A stretch of DNA of 64,000 nucleotides. Origin: Raineyella sp034933565. Lineage in GTDB: Bacteria > Actinomycetota > Actinomycetes > Propionibacteriales > Propionibacteriaceae. How positions within the stretch are numbered: position 1 is the first letter of the stretch; each line of letters begins with the position of its first letter. Shown in pieces: positions 52,235 through 61,144 of the stretch. The notes under the pieces were generated by a model. That model was not told the DNA's origin, did not search any database, and was given only the letters and a program-made list of their open reading frames with translations. Both the position numbers and the translations under genes were made by a program. The DNA is taken from assembly GCF_034933565.1 (NCBI RefSeq), contig NZ_JAYFNG010000029.1, forward strand, positions 1 to 64,000, written 5' to 3'.

Positions 52235-53023
52235 ATGCACGACACCCCCGTCCACAGCTGGCTCACCGACATGGACGGCGTCCTCGTCCATGAGAACCAG
52301 CCGATCCCGGGAGCTGCCGACTTCCTCGAGGCGCTGAAGCGGACCGAGCGTCGCTTCCTGGTGCTCACCAACAACTCGATCTTCACCCCGCGCGACCTGC
52401 GGGCACGCCTGGCCCGCAGCGGCATCGACCTGCCGGAGGAGAACATCTGGACCTCGGCGCTGTCGACGGCGGCCTTCCTGGCGGACCAGTCCCCGGGGGC
52501 CACGGTCTACGTGCTGGGCGAGGCGGGTCTGACCACCGCGCTGCATGAGTCGGGGATGATCCTGTCCGACACGGAGGCCGAGTACGTGGTCCTCGGCGAG
52601 ACCCGGGCCTGGTCGCTGCCGGCGATCACCCGGGCGATCAACCTGATCCTGGGCGGGGCCAAGTTCATCGCCACCAACCCGGACCCGACCGGTCCCTCGC
52701 CCGAGGGCATCCTGCCGGCCACCGGCGCGGTCGCGGCGCTGATCACCAAGGCCACCGGCATCGAGCCGTACTACTGCGGCAAGCCCAACCCGTACATGAT
52801 GCGCTCGGGCCTGAACCGGATCGGCGCCCACTCGGAGAACACCGTGATGATCGGTGACCGGATGGACACCGACGTGATCTCCGGCCTCGAGGGCGGGATG
52901 CGGACCATCCTCGTCCTCTCCGGCATCACCCAACGCGAGGACATCAAGCGCTTCCCGTTCCGGCCGAGCCGGGTGCTGGACTCGATCGCCGACGTCGTGC
53001 CGCTGGTGGAGCAGTTCTCCTGA
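52235..53023 (+). CDS. NagD-like HAD-IIA phosphatase
   Basis: This 262-residue HAD hydrolase has motif I DMDGVLVHENQPIPGA, motif II FLVLTNNSIF, cap subclass IIA, Lys in CGKPNPYM and the metal motif MIGDRMDTDV. Relatives dephosphorylate small sugar or nucleotide phosphates; the substrate is unknown. ATG 52235 follows cgaggagg. It is divergent from poxB across about 290 bases that contain both promoters and a small hairpin (aggtcc...ggacct at about 51962-51983) in the poxB leader. Confidence 0.92.
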   Translation: MHDTPVHSWLTDMDGVLVHENQPIPGAADFLEALKRTERRFLVLTNNSIFTPRDLRARLARSGIDLPEENIWTSALSTAAFLADQSPGATVYVLGEAGLTTALHESGMILSDTEAEYVVLGETRAWSLPAITRAINLILGGAKFIATNPDPTGPSPEGILPATGAVAALITKATGIEPYYCGKPNPYMMRSGLNRIGAHSENTVMIGDRMDTDVISGLEGGMRTILVLSGITQREDIKRFPFRPSRVLDSIADVVPLVEQFS

Positions 53024-53040
53024 GATACGACCGGGATGTC

Positions 53041-53271
53041 CCGGCTGACCCGACCGGGCGGCCCCGACCGAGCTGCCCCGGCGGACCCCTGCGAGGCCCC
53101 GGCTGACCCGACCAGGCGGCCCCGGCCGACCCGACCAGGCGGCCCCGGCGGACCCCTGCGAGGCCCCGGCCGACCCGACCAGGCGGCCCCGGCCGACCCG
53201 ACCAGGCGGCCCCGGCCGACCCGACCGGGCGGCCCCGGCGGACCCCTGCGAGGCCCCGGCCGAACAGCGGT
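53041..53271. repeat. GC-rich minisatellite (23-bp units with a 20-bp spacer motif)
   Basis: Tandem 23-base copies of ccgacccgaccaggcggccc with variants are interleaved with repeated ggcggacccctgcgaggccc blocks (three occurrences), giving a higher-order pattern. The wider gap 53024-53562 has no convincing gene. Near its other end (about 53485-53560) is another short repeat around cagaacggcgaccacacag. Confidence 0.75.
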
Positions 53272-53562
53272 GCCCCGTCATGCTCCCCGGCCGATCCCGC
53301 TCGGCCGATCCTTGCTGGTGTCGCTGACTGGACCGCCCCAGCCCCGGCCGAGCCGTTCTGCTGTGCCGCCGCCATTTCTGCTCCCCGCCGCATCCCCATT
53401 TCGATGCGGCGTGCCGGCTGGGCGCGGCTGAATGGAACTGCGGCGGCTGGCTGCACGGAAGGGCAGCGGCACAGAACGACGCCCACGCACAGCGGCACCC
53501 GCGCAGAACGGCGACCACACAGCGGCGCAGAACGGCGACCACACAGAACGGCGGGCAGCTGC

Positions 53563-54423
53563 TCACACCTTCTCGGCGAGGACCACGTGCTCCAGCGCCG
53601 ACGCAGTCAGGTCCCTGCCAGCCGGGATGTACCGATCCGCGAGGCGGCTGTAGTCGAGGTCCTCGACGAGGCGGTAGCCCCAGCGGGCCAGCTCGCCGGG
53701 GAGACCCTCCGGGCGCATCCCGTGCCGGAAGACATGCGGGCGGACGAACCGGTCGTACCCGGCCTTCCAGCCGAACAGGTCCTTCCCGTCGAGGAAGTCC
53801 TGGTGGACGTACGTGAAGGCCACAATGCTGCCCGGGGCGGCGCCCGACAGGAACCGGAAGGTGGACTCGAGCGCGGGCTCGGTGAGGTACTGGGTGACGG
53901 CCTCCCAGATGAAGAAGGTCCGTCGCCCCGCGTCGTACCCGCGCCGAGCCAGCACGTCCGCCACCGACTCCCGGTCGAAGTCGATCGCCACCAGGTCGAT
54001 GTTCGCCGGGATCCGTCCCAGGGCACGGGTGAAGGACCGGCGCTTCCGCTCGATGTTCCCGGCCTGGTCGAGTTCCCAGACCAGGACCGACCGCAGCGCG
54101 GGCAGCCGGTACAGCCGAGTGTCGAGCCCGGCCCCGAGGTTGACGACCTGCTCGACACTGCCGACGGACCCCAGCAGTTGCTCGTCGAACCAGCGCTTGC
54201 GGCACAGCAGGCCGCCCCACATGCCCCGGTCCGAGCTCCGCTCAGCGAGCCGCACCAACGACCCGATGACGGGTTTCGAGAGCCGTACGAGCACCCGGGC
54301 CCCCGCCGGGAGCACCCGGATGGCCAGGTCGTCCACGAGGATGCGCCGGTCCGGCGGGAAGTTCTGCTCCAACGCGGACAACACGGTCGGCTCGGCGCCG
54401 GTCTTCGCCGCCTGCTCGGTCAT
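53563..54423 (-). CDS. Class I SAM-dependent methyltransferase, PPM/LCMT family
   Basis: The 286-residue protein has the signature of the leucine-carboxyl-methyltransferase-like family (TIGR00027/PPM group): VVNLGAGLDTRLYRL at about residue 93, VWELDQAGNIERKRR and FIWEAVTQYLTEPALESTF. In actinomycetes this family is large and mostly methylates unknown small molecules. ATG 54423 has ggaggtg upstream. It is downstream of tRNA-Leu on the same strand but separated from it by a strong terminator, so it has its own promoter. Confidence 0.85.
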   Translation of the reverse strand: MTEQAAKTGAEPTVLSALEQNFPPDRRILVDDLAIRVLPAGARVLVRLSKPVIGSLVRLAERSSDRGMWGGLLCRKRWFDEQLLGSVGSVEQVVNLGAGLDTRLYRLPALRSVLVWELDQAGNIERKRRSFTRALGRIPANIDLVAIDFDRESVADVLARRGYDAGRRTFFIWEAVTQYLTEPALESTFRFLSGAAPGSIVAFTYVHQDFLDGKDLFGWKAGYDRFVRPHVFRHGMRPEGLPGELARWGYRLVEDLDYSRLADRYIPAGRDLTASALEHVVLAEKV

Positions 54424-54453
54424 GACACCACCTCCGGCCCGGTGACGGGACGC

Positions 54454-54496
54454 ACAAAAAAGAACGGGTGAACCTACACAATGTAGGTTCACCCGT
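54454..54496 (-). terminator. Rho-independent terminator of tRNA-Leu
   Basis: A perfect 15-base stem (acgggtgaacctaca with its complement, 3-base loop) is followed on the minus strand by ttcttttttg. It lies 24 bases after the tRNA-Leu end, which it serves. Confidence 0.92.
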
Positions 54497-54519
54497 CCGG
54501 GATGTCTTGCAACATCACA

Positions 54520-54605
54520 TGGTGCGCGAGAGAGGATTTGAACCTCCACGTCCCAAGGGACACTGGCACCTGAAGCCAGCGCGTCTGCCGTTCCGCCACT
54601 CGCGC
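54520..54605 (-). tRNA. tRNA-Leu (anticodon CAG)
   Basis: The minus-strand sequence begins gcgcgagtggcggaacggca and ends with the matching ctcgcgc acceptor strand, A discriminator and encoded CCA (54520-54522). The anticodon loop ttcaggt carries CAG, the T arm is ggaggttcaaatcctc, and a long variable arm (gtgtcccttgggac) marks a class II tRNA. Confidence 0.97.
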
Positions 54606-54695
54606 AAGAGTGATCCGCACAGGTTTCCCTGCCCGTAGCAACCGGAAAAAGATAGCACACCGATGGCGAACACAGTCAAATCGGGCCCGGGGTCG

Positions 54696-54795
54696 CCCCT
54701 CCTTTACATCGAACCCGGGACCACCCCTCCTCATCGGATCCGGGGCCACCCCTCCTCATCGGATCCGGGGCCACCCCTCCTCATCGGACTCGGGA
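54696..54795. repeat. 25-bp tandem repeat between tRNA-Leu and fhaA
   Basis: Three contiguous 25-base copies (54721, 54746, 54771) of ccacccctcctcatcggatc plus cgggg follow one diverged copy at 54696. The tRNA-Leu to fhaA gap (54606-55389) has no convincing gene. Confidence 0.85.
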
Positions 54796-55126
54796 CCGCC
54801 TCTCCTCGCGTACGTCAGCGGACCCTCCTCGCGTACGCCGCCCTTCGCCACACCGGCCGACGGACCTCCGGCAGTCAACGTCACGAACGTCGACAGATGC
54901 GAGGAACGTCCGCCGGGACGACAGCACCAAGCAGCGCCGCCCGCCGCCTCAACACATCAGCGGCCTCAACACACCAGCGGCCTCAACGCGCTCAGCAGCC
55001 TCACCTCACCCCAAGCAACCTCGCCTCGCCACCGCAGCACAAGGGCGCAGCATCCCGCGCTGGAGGAAGTTACGCCTCACCTCACCCCGGCGGCCTCGCT
55101 TCACCGCCGACCCAGCGACCCCCTCG

Positions 55127-55222
55127 CCGCCGCCCCAGCCCCTTCCCAGCGCCCCTCACCGCCGCCCCAGCCCCTTCCCGACGCCCCCTCGCCGCCGCCC
55201 CAGCCCCTTCCCGACGCCACCG
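55127..55222. repeat. About 33-bp tandem repeat upstream of fhaA
   Basis: Three adjacent units (55127, 55159, 55192) begin ccgccgccccagcccctt. They are almost free of A and T and lie about 170 bases upstream of fhaA, where the promoter of the whole cell-wall operon would be expected. Confidence 0.8.
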
Positions 55223-55389
55223 CGACTCCGCCCCGGTCGCGCCCCGGGCAGGGGTCCGAACACCGTTTGTGAGGCCGCGCCGACACGCCGCCGAGGCCCA
55301 CCGCAGACCCGCCAGCACAGCAGTGCACGCCTCGACGCCTAAGATCGGAGGTGCGATACCCATGTGCAGTCGGCCGGAAGGAACTGAAG

Positions 55390-56124
55390 GTGGGAGTCTT
55401 CGACCGCTTCGAGAGGAAGCTGGAGGGCGCCGTCAGCGGCGCCTTCGCCCGCGCGTTCAAGGGCGACGTGCAGCCGGTGGAGATCGCCGCCCGCCTGCAG
55501 CGTGAGCTCGATGCCGAGGCCAAGGTCGTCTCCCGCGACCGCCGACTGGTCCCCAACGAGTTCACCGTGTGTCTCTCCCAGCACGACTACGAACGCCTCA
55601 CCCCCTACGGCAAGACGCTGAGCCGCGAGATCGTCCCCGAGCTCAAACAGCACGCGTCCAGCCAGGGCTACATCTTCAACGGCCCGATCTCCATCACCTA
55701 TGAGCTCGACACCTCGCTGCCCACCGGCAGGTTCACCGTCCTCTCCCAGGCGGTCGCCGGCGTGGACGCGGGAGCCGGCGCCGGACCGGCCGGCGGCCAG
55801 CCCTCCCCCACCCCGCTGCACCGCACCCGGCTGGTCCTCGAGGTGAACGGCATGCGACACCCACTGACCCCGCCGGGCTTCATCATCGGCCGCGGCACCA
55901 GCGCCGACCTGCGGATCAACGACCCGGGCATCTCCCGCCAGCACGCCGAGATCAAGGTGTCGGGCACCGGCGACGACCAGCAGGTGACGATCGTCGACCT
56001 CGGCTCGACCAACGGCATCATCGTCAACGGACAACGGGTCACCCAGGCCATCCTCGCCGAGGGCTCACGCATCGAGATCGGGTCGACCCGGATGCTCATC
56101 CATTCCCCCGGCACGGACCAGTGA
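55390..56124 (+). CDS. fhaA: FHA-domain protein FhaA (DUF3662 + FHA)
   Basis: This 244-residue cytosolic adaptor has an N-terminal DUF3662 domain (GVFDRFERKLEGAVSGAFAR, VEIAARLQRELDAEA) and a C-terminal FHA domain at about 160-240 (FIIGRGTSADLRINDPGISRQHAEI, DLGSTNGIIVNG). Its phosphothreonine-binding residues R, S, H and N are present. FhaA proteins bind phosphorylated partners of PknB-type kinases and modulate peptidoglycan synthesis. GTG 55390 follows ggaaggaac. It is the first gene of the operon, and the stop overlaps fhaB (TGATG). Confidence 0.94.
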   Translation: MGVFDRFERKLEGAVSGAFARAFKGDVQPVEIAARLQRELDAEAKVVSRDRRLVPNEFTVCLSQHDYERLTPYGKTLSREIVPELKQHASSQGYIFNGPISITYELDTSLPTGRFTVLSQAVAGVDAGAGAGPAGGQPSPTPLHRTRLVLEVNGMRHPLTPPGFIIGRGTSADLRINDPGISRQHAEIKVSGTGDDQQVTIVDLGSTNGIIVNGQRVTQAILAEGSRIEIGSTRMLIHSPGTDQ

Positions 56125-56654
56125 TGTCGGACATCCTCCTCGCCGGCCTCAAGATCGGCTACCTCGCGCTGCTGTGGATCTTCGTCCTGCTCGCGGCCAA
56201 CGTCATCCGCACCGACCTGTTCGGCCGCCGGATGCCCGCCTCCGAGCTCCCCAGCGCCGCCGAGCCGGACGGTCAGGCCTGGCTCGGCGCTCCCCGCAGC
56301 GCCACCCCGGTCGCCCCGGTGCCGGTCGCGTCGGCCGCACCGCCGGCCCCCTTCCGGGCCCCGACCCGGCTGGTGGTCACCAACGGCCCGCACCTCGGCA
56401 TGGCAGCGGAGGTCGACCAGGCGGGGACGTACGCCCTGATCGGCCGGTCGCCGGACTGCGCCATCGTGCTCGACGACGACTACGTCTCGACCCGCCACGC
56501 CCGGGTCGTCAACGGTGACTCCGGCCTCTACCTGGAGGACCTCGGTTCGACCAACGGCACATTCGTGAACGGGCGCCGGATCACCGGTGCCACGATCATC
56601 GGGCCGGCCGACGAGATCAGGATCGGACGGACGATCCTGAAACTGGAGCCGTGA
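56124..56654 (+). CDS. fhaB: Membrane-anchored FHA-domain protein FhaB
   Basis: The 176-residue protein has one N-terminal membrane helix (IGYLALLWIFVLLAANVI), an Ala/Pro-rich spacer and a C-terminal FHA domain (YALIGRSPDCAIVLDDDYVS, RHARV, DLGSTNGTFVNGRRI). It recruits phosphorylated division or wall proteins to the membrane. It overlaps fhaA (TGATG) and pstP (GTGA), so expression is coupled. Confidence 0.94.
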   Translation: MSDILLAGLKIGYLALLWIFVLLAANVIRTDLFGRRMPASELPSAAEPDGQAWLGAPRSATPVAPVPVASAAPPAPFRAPTRLVVTNGPHLGMAAEVDQAGTYALIGRSPDCAIVLDDDYVSTRHARVVNGDSGLYLEDLGSTNGTFVNGRRITGATIIGPADEIRIGRTILKLEP

Positions 56655-58300
56655 GTATGCCGCTGTCCCTCCGATACACGGCACACTCCGAGATCGGGCT
56701 GGTCCGCAAGAACAACCAGGACTCCGGCTACGCCTCCGCGCACCTGCTGATGGTCGCCGACGGCATGGGGGGTGCCGCTGCCGGCGACCTCGCCTCCGCC
56801 GTCGCCGTGACCCGGTTGCGCGCCCTCGACCAGGAGTTGTCCGGCGCCGCCGACGCCCCGGTCGGGGAGGACCTGCTGAGCCGGGTCACCCAACGGGTCC
56901 ACGACGCCAACGAGCTGATCGCCGATCTCGCCGCCGACAACCCGGCATTGGACGGGATGGGCACGACCGTCACCGCCGCCGCCTTCGACGGCCACGACCT
57001 GGCGGTGGTCCACATCGGCGACTCCCGGATGTACCGGCTGCGCCGGGGCAGCTTCGTCCGGGTCACCCACGACCACTCCTGGGTGCAGTCACTGGTCGAC
57101 GAGGGCCGGCTCACCCCCGAGCAGGCCGCCACCCATCCGCACCGCTCGCTGCTGCTGCGGGTGCTCAACGGCGCCCCGAACAACGACCCGGACGTCGGTC
57201 TGGTCGACGCCGCCGCCGGTGACCGGCTGCTGCTGTGCTCCGACGGGCTGTGCGGCCTGGTGGACGACACGGACCTGGCCCGGATGGTCGCCGTCCCGGA
57301 CCGGGCCGACGCGCTCGCCCAGCTGATCGCCGCGGCCCACGCCGCCGGCGGGTCGGACAACATCACCATCATCCTCGCCGACGTGGTGGCCGTGCCGAAC
57401 GGCCACATCCCGCCCATCGGCGAAACCGTGCCGGACAACCACGCCCTGTCGGCCGGCGCCACTCCGCCCACCGGAGCCGTGCCGACCGGCGGGGCCCTGT
57501 CGGCCGAGGACGCCGTGCCGCTGACCGTCGGGGCCGCCGCGACCCGCGACATCCCGCCGGTCTCGGAGCGTACGCAGGAGATCCCGCTCGACCCGGCCCA
57601 GTTCGTCGCCCCGCTGCTGGTCGATGCCGAGGGCCGCCCGATCCCCGAGGACGTCGCGAGCCAGGCCCAGGCGCTCGAGATGATGCCGGCCCGCCATGAC
57701 ATCGAGCCGCGTCCGGTGGTGGTCGCCGCCCGGGCCGCCACCCGGACCGCCGCCCCCCGGCGGATGACACCGGAGGACGCGCGCTACGCGCCCCGGGAGG
57801 ACCCGCCGGTGCGTCGCCGGGCGCTGGTCACGCTGATCTCCGTCCTGGTCGCCGTGCTGCTCGTCGCCGGCGCGGCGGTCGGCACCTGGGCGGTCTGGCA
57901 CAACAGCTACTTCGTCGGCGCCGACGGCGGCAAGGTCGCGATCTACCGTGGCTTCGACGCGACGATCGGCCCCTGGCAGCTCAGCCGGATGATCGAGACC
58001 GAGGACATCGCCATCGCCGACCTCTCGCCCCGCTACCAGCAGCAGGTGCACGACTCCATCACCGTCGCGTCACTGCCCGCCGCGCACGCCAGCACCGCAG
58101 AACTGGCCCAGAACGCCACGTACTGTCGGACGCTGCGGGCGCAGGCCGACGCGGCCGCCGCCGACGCGACCCGCCGGGCCGAGGAGGAGGCCAAGCAGAA
58201 GGCCGCCGAACTCGCCAAGCAGCACGCCGCGTCCCCGTCGGCCCCACCCCCGGCGGTGCCGACCCCCACCCCGGTCGTGCCCGACTACGGAGACTGCTGA
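56651..58300 (+). CDS. pstP: PP2C-type Ser/Thr phosphatase PstP
   Basis: This 549-residue PPM phosphatase reverses PknB phosphorylation. Metal and catalytic motifs are RKNNQDSG, MVADGMGG, VVHIGDSRMYRLR, LCSDGLCG and GGSDNITII (residues 1-245). A long Pro/Ala-rich juxtamembrane linker follows, then one transmembrane helix (LVTLISVLVAVLLVAGAAVG, about 395-415). An extracellular domain of about 130 residues comes next, ending in a Pro-rich tail. GTG 56651 overlaps fhaB; ATG 56657 is the alternative. The stop overlaps rodA (TGATG). Confidence 0.95.
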   Translation: MSMPLSLRYTAHSEIGLVRKNNQDSGYASAHLLMVADGMGGAAAGDLASAVAVTRLRALDQELSGAADAPVGEDLLSRVTQRVHDANELIADLAADNPALDGMGTTVTAAAFDGHDLAVVHIGDSRMYRLRRGSFVRVTHDHSWVQSLVDEGRLTPEQAATHPHRSLLLRVLNGAPNNDPDVGLVDAAAGDRLLLCSDGLCGLVDDTDLARMVAVPDRADALAQLIAAAHAAGGSDNITIILADVVAVPNGHIPPIGETVPDNHALSAGATPPTGAVPTGGALSAEDAVPLTVGAAATRDIPPVSERTQEIPLDPAQFVAPLLVDAEGRPIPEDVASQAQALEMMPARHDIEPRPVVVAARAATRTAAPRRMTPEDARYAPREDPPVRRRALVTLISVLVAVLLVAGAAVGTWAVWHNSYFVGADGGKVAIYRGFDATIGPWQLSRMIETEDIAIADLSPRYQQQVHDSITVASLPAAHASTAELAQNATYCRTLRAQADAAAADATRRAEEEAKQKAAELAKQHAASPSAPPPAVPTPTPVVPDYGDC

Positions 58301-59691
58301 TGGCCGGCCCCGAAGAATCCGTCGTCGTCCACCGCAAGCGACGCAACGTCGAGCTGGCGATGATCCTGGTGGCCCAGTTCATCGGTCTGGCCGGCTACGC
58401 GCTCGTCCACCTCAACCTCGACGGCAAGCTGCCGCCGGAAATGCTGTCGGTGGCGATGGTGTGGGTCGGGCTGGGCCTCGGGCTGCACATCGCCGTCCGC
58501 TGGCGGGCCCCGTACGCCGACCCGCTGCTGCTGCCCTGCGCGCTGCTGCTCAACGGTGTCGGGCTGGCGATGATCCACCGGATCGACCTGATCCCGGAGC
58601 CGCCGCGCCACGACGTGCTCACCCAGCTGATCTGGACCGGGCTGGGGATGGCACTGGCCGTCCTGATCGTCGTCGTGCTGCGTGACCACCGTCCGCTGCA
58701 GGGCTATACGTACACCCTGTTCCTGCTCGGTCTGGTGCTGATGATGCTGCCGCTGGTGCCGGGGCTCGGCGTCGAGCTGAACGGTTCACGGGTGTGGATC
58801 CGGCTCTTCGGCTTCTCCTTCCAGCCGGCCGAGGCGGCGAAGTTCGTGATGACCATCGCGTTCGCGTCCTACCTCGTCGACCACCGTGACGCGCTCGCCG
58901 TGGCCGGCCCCCGGTTCCTCCGGATCACCTTCCCCCGGCCCCGTGACCTCGCCCCGCTGGGCGTGATGCTGGCCATCGCGATGACGGTCCTGGTCACCCA
59001 GAAGGACCTCGGCATGTCGATGCTGTTCTTCGGCCTGTTCGTGGTGATGCTGTACGTCGCCACCGAGCAGCCGTCCTGGCTGGTCGTCGGTGGCCTCTCC
59101 TTCGCCGTCGCCGCGGTCCTGGCGGCGTCGATCTTCCACCACGTCCAGGTCCGGATCAACGCCTGGCTGCACCCCTTCGACAACTACGACCAGAACCTGC
59201 AGATCATCAGCGCACAGTTCGGCTACGCCTGGGGCGGGCTGCTCGGCCGCGGCTGGGGTCTCGGCCGGCCCGGCCTCACCCCGCTGGCCAAGTCCGACTT
59301 CATCGCCGCCGCGATCGGTGAGGAGCTCGGCGTCACCGGGCTGATGGCGCTGATCATGGTCTACGCGGTGTTCGCCTTCCGCGGCTTCCGCACCGCCCTG
59401 GCCGCCCGCGACGACTTCTCCAAGCTGCTCGCCGTCGGCCTGTCGTTCGTCTTCTCGCTGCAGGTCTTCCTGATCATCGGCGGCGTCACCCGGCTCACCC
59501 CGATGACCGGCCTGACCACCCCGTTCATGAGCCACGGCGGCTCGTCGATGGTGGTCAACTGGATGATCGTCGGGCTGCTGCTGGTGATCTCCCACCAGGT
59601 CCGCCGACCGGTCGCGACCACCCCGGAGATGTCCCTGGCCGACGACAGCACCCAGCTGATCGCCGTGCCCCCCTCGGAGGCACGCCCGTGA
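58300..59691 (+). CDS. rodA: SEDS peptidoglycan glycosyltransferase RodA/FtsW family
   Basis: This 463-residue polytopic membrane protein has about ten hydrophobic segments and SEDS-family signatures: NGSRVWIRLFGFSFQPAEAAK, TQKDLGMSMLFFGLF, QFGYAWGGLLGRGWGLGRPG and FMSHGGSSMVVNW. It polymerises lipid II glycans together with the transpeptidase encoded by the overlapping next gene (GTGA). Placement in the fhaAB-pstP-pbpA-pknB operon indicates the RodA rather than the FtsW orthologue. Confidence 0.95.
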   Translation: MAGPEESVVVHRKRRNVELAMILVAQFIGLAGYALVHLNLDGKLPPEMLSVAMVWVGLGLGLHIAVRWRAPYADPLLLPCALLLNGVGLAMIHRIDLIPEPPRHDVLTQLIWTGLGMALAVLIVVVLRDHRPLQGYTYTLFLLGLVLMMLPLVPGLGVELNGSRVWIRLFGFSFQPAEAAKFVMTIAFASYLVDHRDALAVAGPRFLRITFPRPRDLAPLGVMLAIAMTVLVTQKDLGMSMLFFGLFVVMLYVATEQPSWLVVGGLSFAVAAVLAASIFHHVQVRINAWLHPFDNYDQNLQIISAQFGYAWGGLLGRGWGLGRPGLTPLAKSDFIAAAIGEELGVTGLMALIMVYAVFAFRGFRTALAARDDFSKLLAVGLSFVFSLQVFLIIGGVTRLTPMTGLTTPFMSHGGSSMVVNWMIVGLLLVISHQVRRPVATTPEMSLADDSTQLIAVPPSEARP

Positions 59692-61124
59692 ACAAGCCGA
59701 TCCGCCGCATCGCCGTGCTCGCCATGGTGCTCTTCGCCGCCCTGCTGCTGAACGTCTCGCAGATCGTCGTCTTCCAGCAGGACTCGCTCAACGCCAACCC
59801 GCAGAACCGCCGCGTCCGCGACGAGCAGTTCGGCAGCCACCGTGGGTCCATCGTGGCGGGCCGGACCACCCTGGCGGTGTCCGATCCGACCGGCCCGGGC
59901 AGCCAGTTCGCGTACGAGCGCACCTATCCGGAGGGTGACCTCTACGCGCCGGTCACCGGCTACTTCTCCTACGACCGCGGCACCACCGCGCTGGAGTCGG
60001 CCTACAACGCCGAGCTGGCCGGCACCGCCAACTCGATGTTCGTCCAGCGCCTGGTCGACACCGTCACCGGCCGGTCCCCGCAGGGCGCCACGATCGAGAC
60101 GACCCTCGACCCCAAGGCCCAGCAGGCCGCTGCCAAGGCGCTGGGCCACCAGCAGGGCGCCGTCGTGGCGATGGACGCCGAGACCGGCGCGGTGCTGGCG
60201 ATGGTCTCCAGCCCCTCGTACGACCCGACGTCGCTGTCCGGCACCGACATCAAGAGCGCCGGCGACGCGTACGGCGCGCTGCTCAAGGACCCCGACAGCC
60301 CGCTGACCAACCGGGCGGCCGGGGAGATCTACCCACCCGGCTCGACGTTCAAGCTGGTCACCGCCGCCGCTGCGCTGGAGAACGGCATGCAGCCCAGCAC
60401 CCTGGTCGACACCCCGGCGAAGCTGACCCTGCCGGGCACCCGGACCCAGCTGCCGAACGAGACCCAGTGCGGCGACGGCCAGCAGACCCTCGACCGGGCG
60501 CTGCAGCTGTCCTGCAACACCGCCTTCGCGAACGTGGCGATCAAGCTCGGTGGCGACAGCCTGCGCCAGCAGGCGGACAGGTTCGGCTGGGGCTACCGGC
60601 TCACCGATGTGAACGGCGTCGCGGCCCGCTTCCCGTCGAAGCTGGACCCCGCGCAGACCGGGCTGAGCGGCATCGGCCAGTACGATGTGGCCTCCAACCC
60701 GCTGCACATGGCGATGGTCTCCGCAGGCATCGCCAATGACGGCAAGGTGATGACGCCGTACGTCGTGCAGACCGTCCGCGCCGCCGACCTGACCGCACTG
60801 AGCACCACCAAACCCAAGGAGCTGTCCCAGGCCATGAGCGCCCAGAACGCCCAGAAGCTGCAGGGGATGATGGTCAACGTCGTCAACAGCGGCACGGGGA
60901 CCAACGCCCAGATCAACGGGGTCACCGTCGGTGGCAAGACCGGCACCGCCCAGACGACGACGGACAAGCCGCCGTACGCCTGGTTCACGTGTTTCGCCGA
61001 GAAGAACAACCGCAAGATCGCCGTCGCCGTTTTCGTCGAATCCGCCAACGTCCCGCGATCGGAGGTCGGTGGCAACGTGGTTGCCGCACCGATCGCCAAG
61101 AGCGTGATCCAGGCACTCCTGTGA
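59688..61124 (+). CDS. pbpA: Class B penicillin-binding protein PbpA
   Basis: The 478-residue peptidoglycan transpeptidase has one N-terminal membrane anchor (IAVLAMVLFAALLLNVSQIV), a dimerisation-type domain, then the penicillin-binding domain. That domain has Ser219 and Lys222 in PPGSTFKLVT, SCN in LSCNTAF and KTG in GGKTGTAQ. It partners with RodA. GTG 59688 overlaps rodA. All active-site motifs are intact. Confidence 0.95.
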   Translation: MNKPIRRIAVLAMVLFAALLLNVSQIVVFQQDSLNANPQNRRVRDEQFGSHRGSIVAGRTTLAVSDPTGPGSQFAYERTYPEGDLYAPVTGYFSYDRGTTALESAYNAELAGTANSMFVQRLVDTVTGRSPQGATIETTLDPKAQQAAAKALGHQQGAVVAMDAETGAVLAMVSSPSYDPTSLSGTDIKSAGDAYGALLKDPDSPLTNRAAGEIYPPGSTFKLVTAAAALENGMQPSTLVDTPAKLTLPGTRTQLPNETQCGDGQQTLDRALQLSCNTAFANVAIKLGGDSLRQQADRFGWGYRLTDVNGVAARFPSKLDPAQTGLSGIGQYDVASNPLHMAMVSAGIANDGKVMTPYVVQTVRAADLTALSTTKPKELSQAMSAQNAQKLQGMMVNVVNSGTGTNAQINGVTVGGKTGTAQTTTDKPPYAWFTCFAEKNNRKIAVAVFVESANVPRSEVGGNVVAAPIAKSVIQALL

Positions 61125-61144
61125 GCCCGGAAGGTCAACTGACT

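Noticed and set aside
53036..53431. 131-codon plus-strand frame over the minisatellite
   Set aside because: It encodes only Pro/Arg/Gly repeats generated by the DNA repeat, has no ribosome site and stays open by composition.
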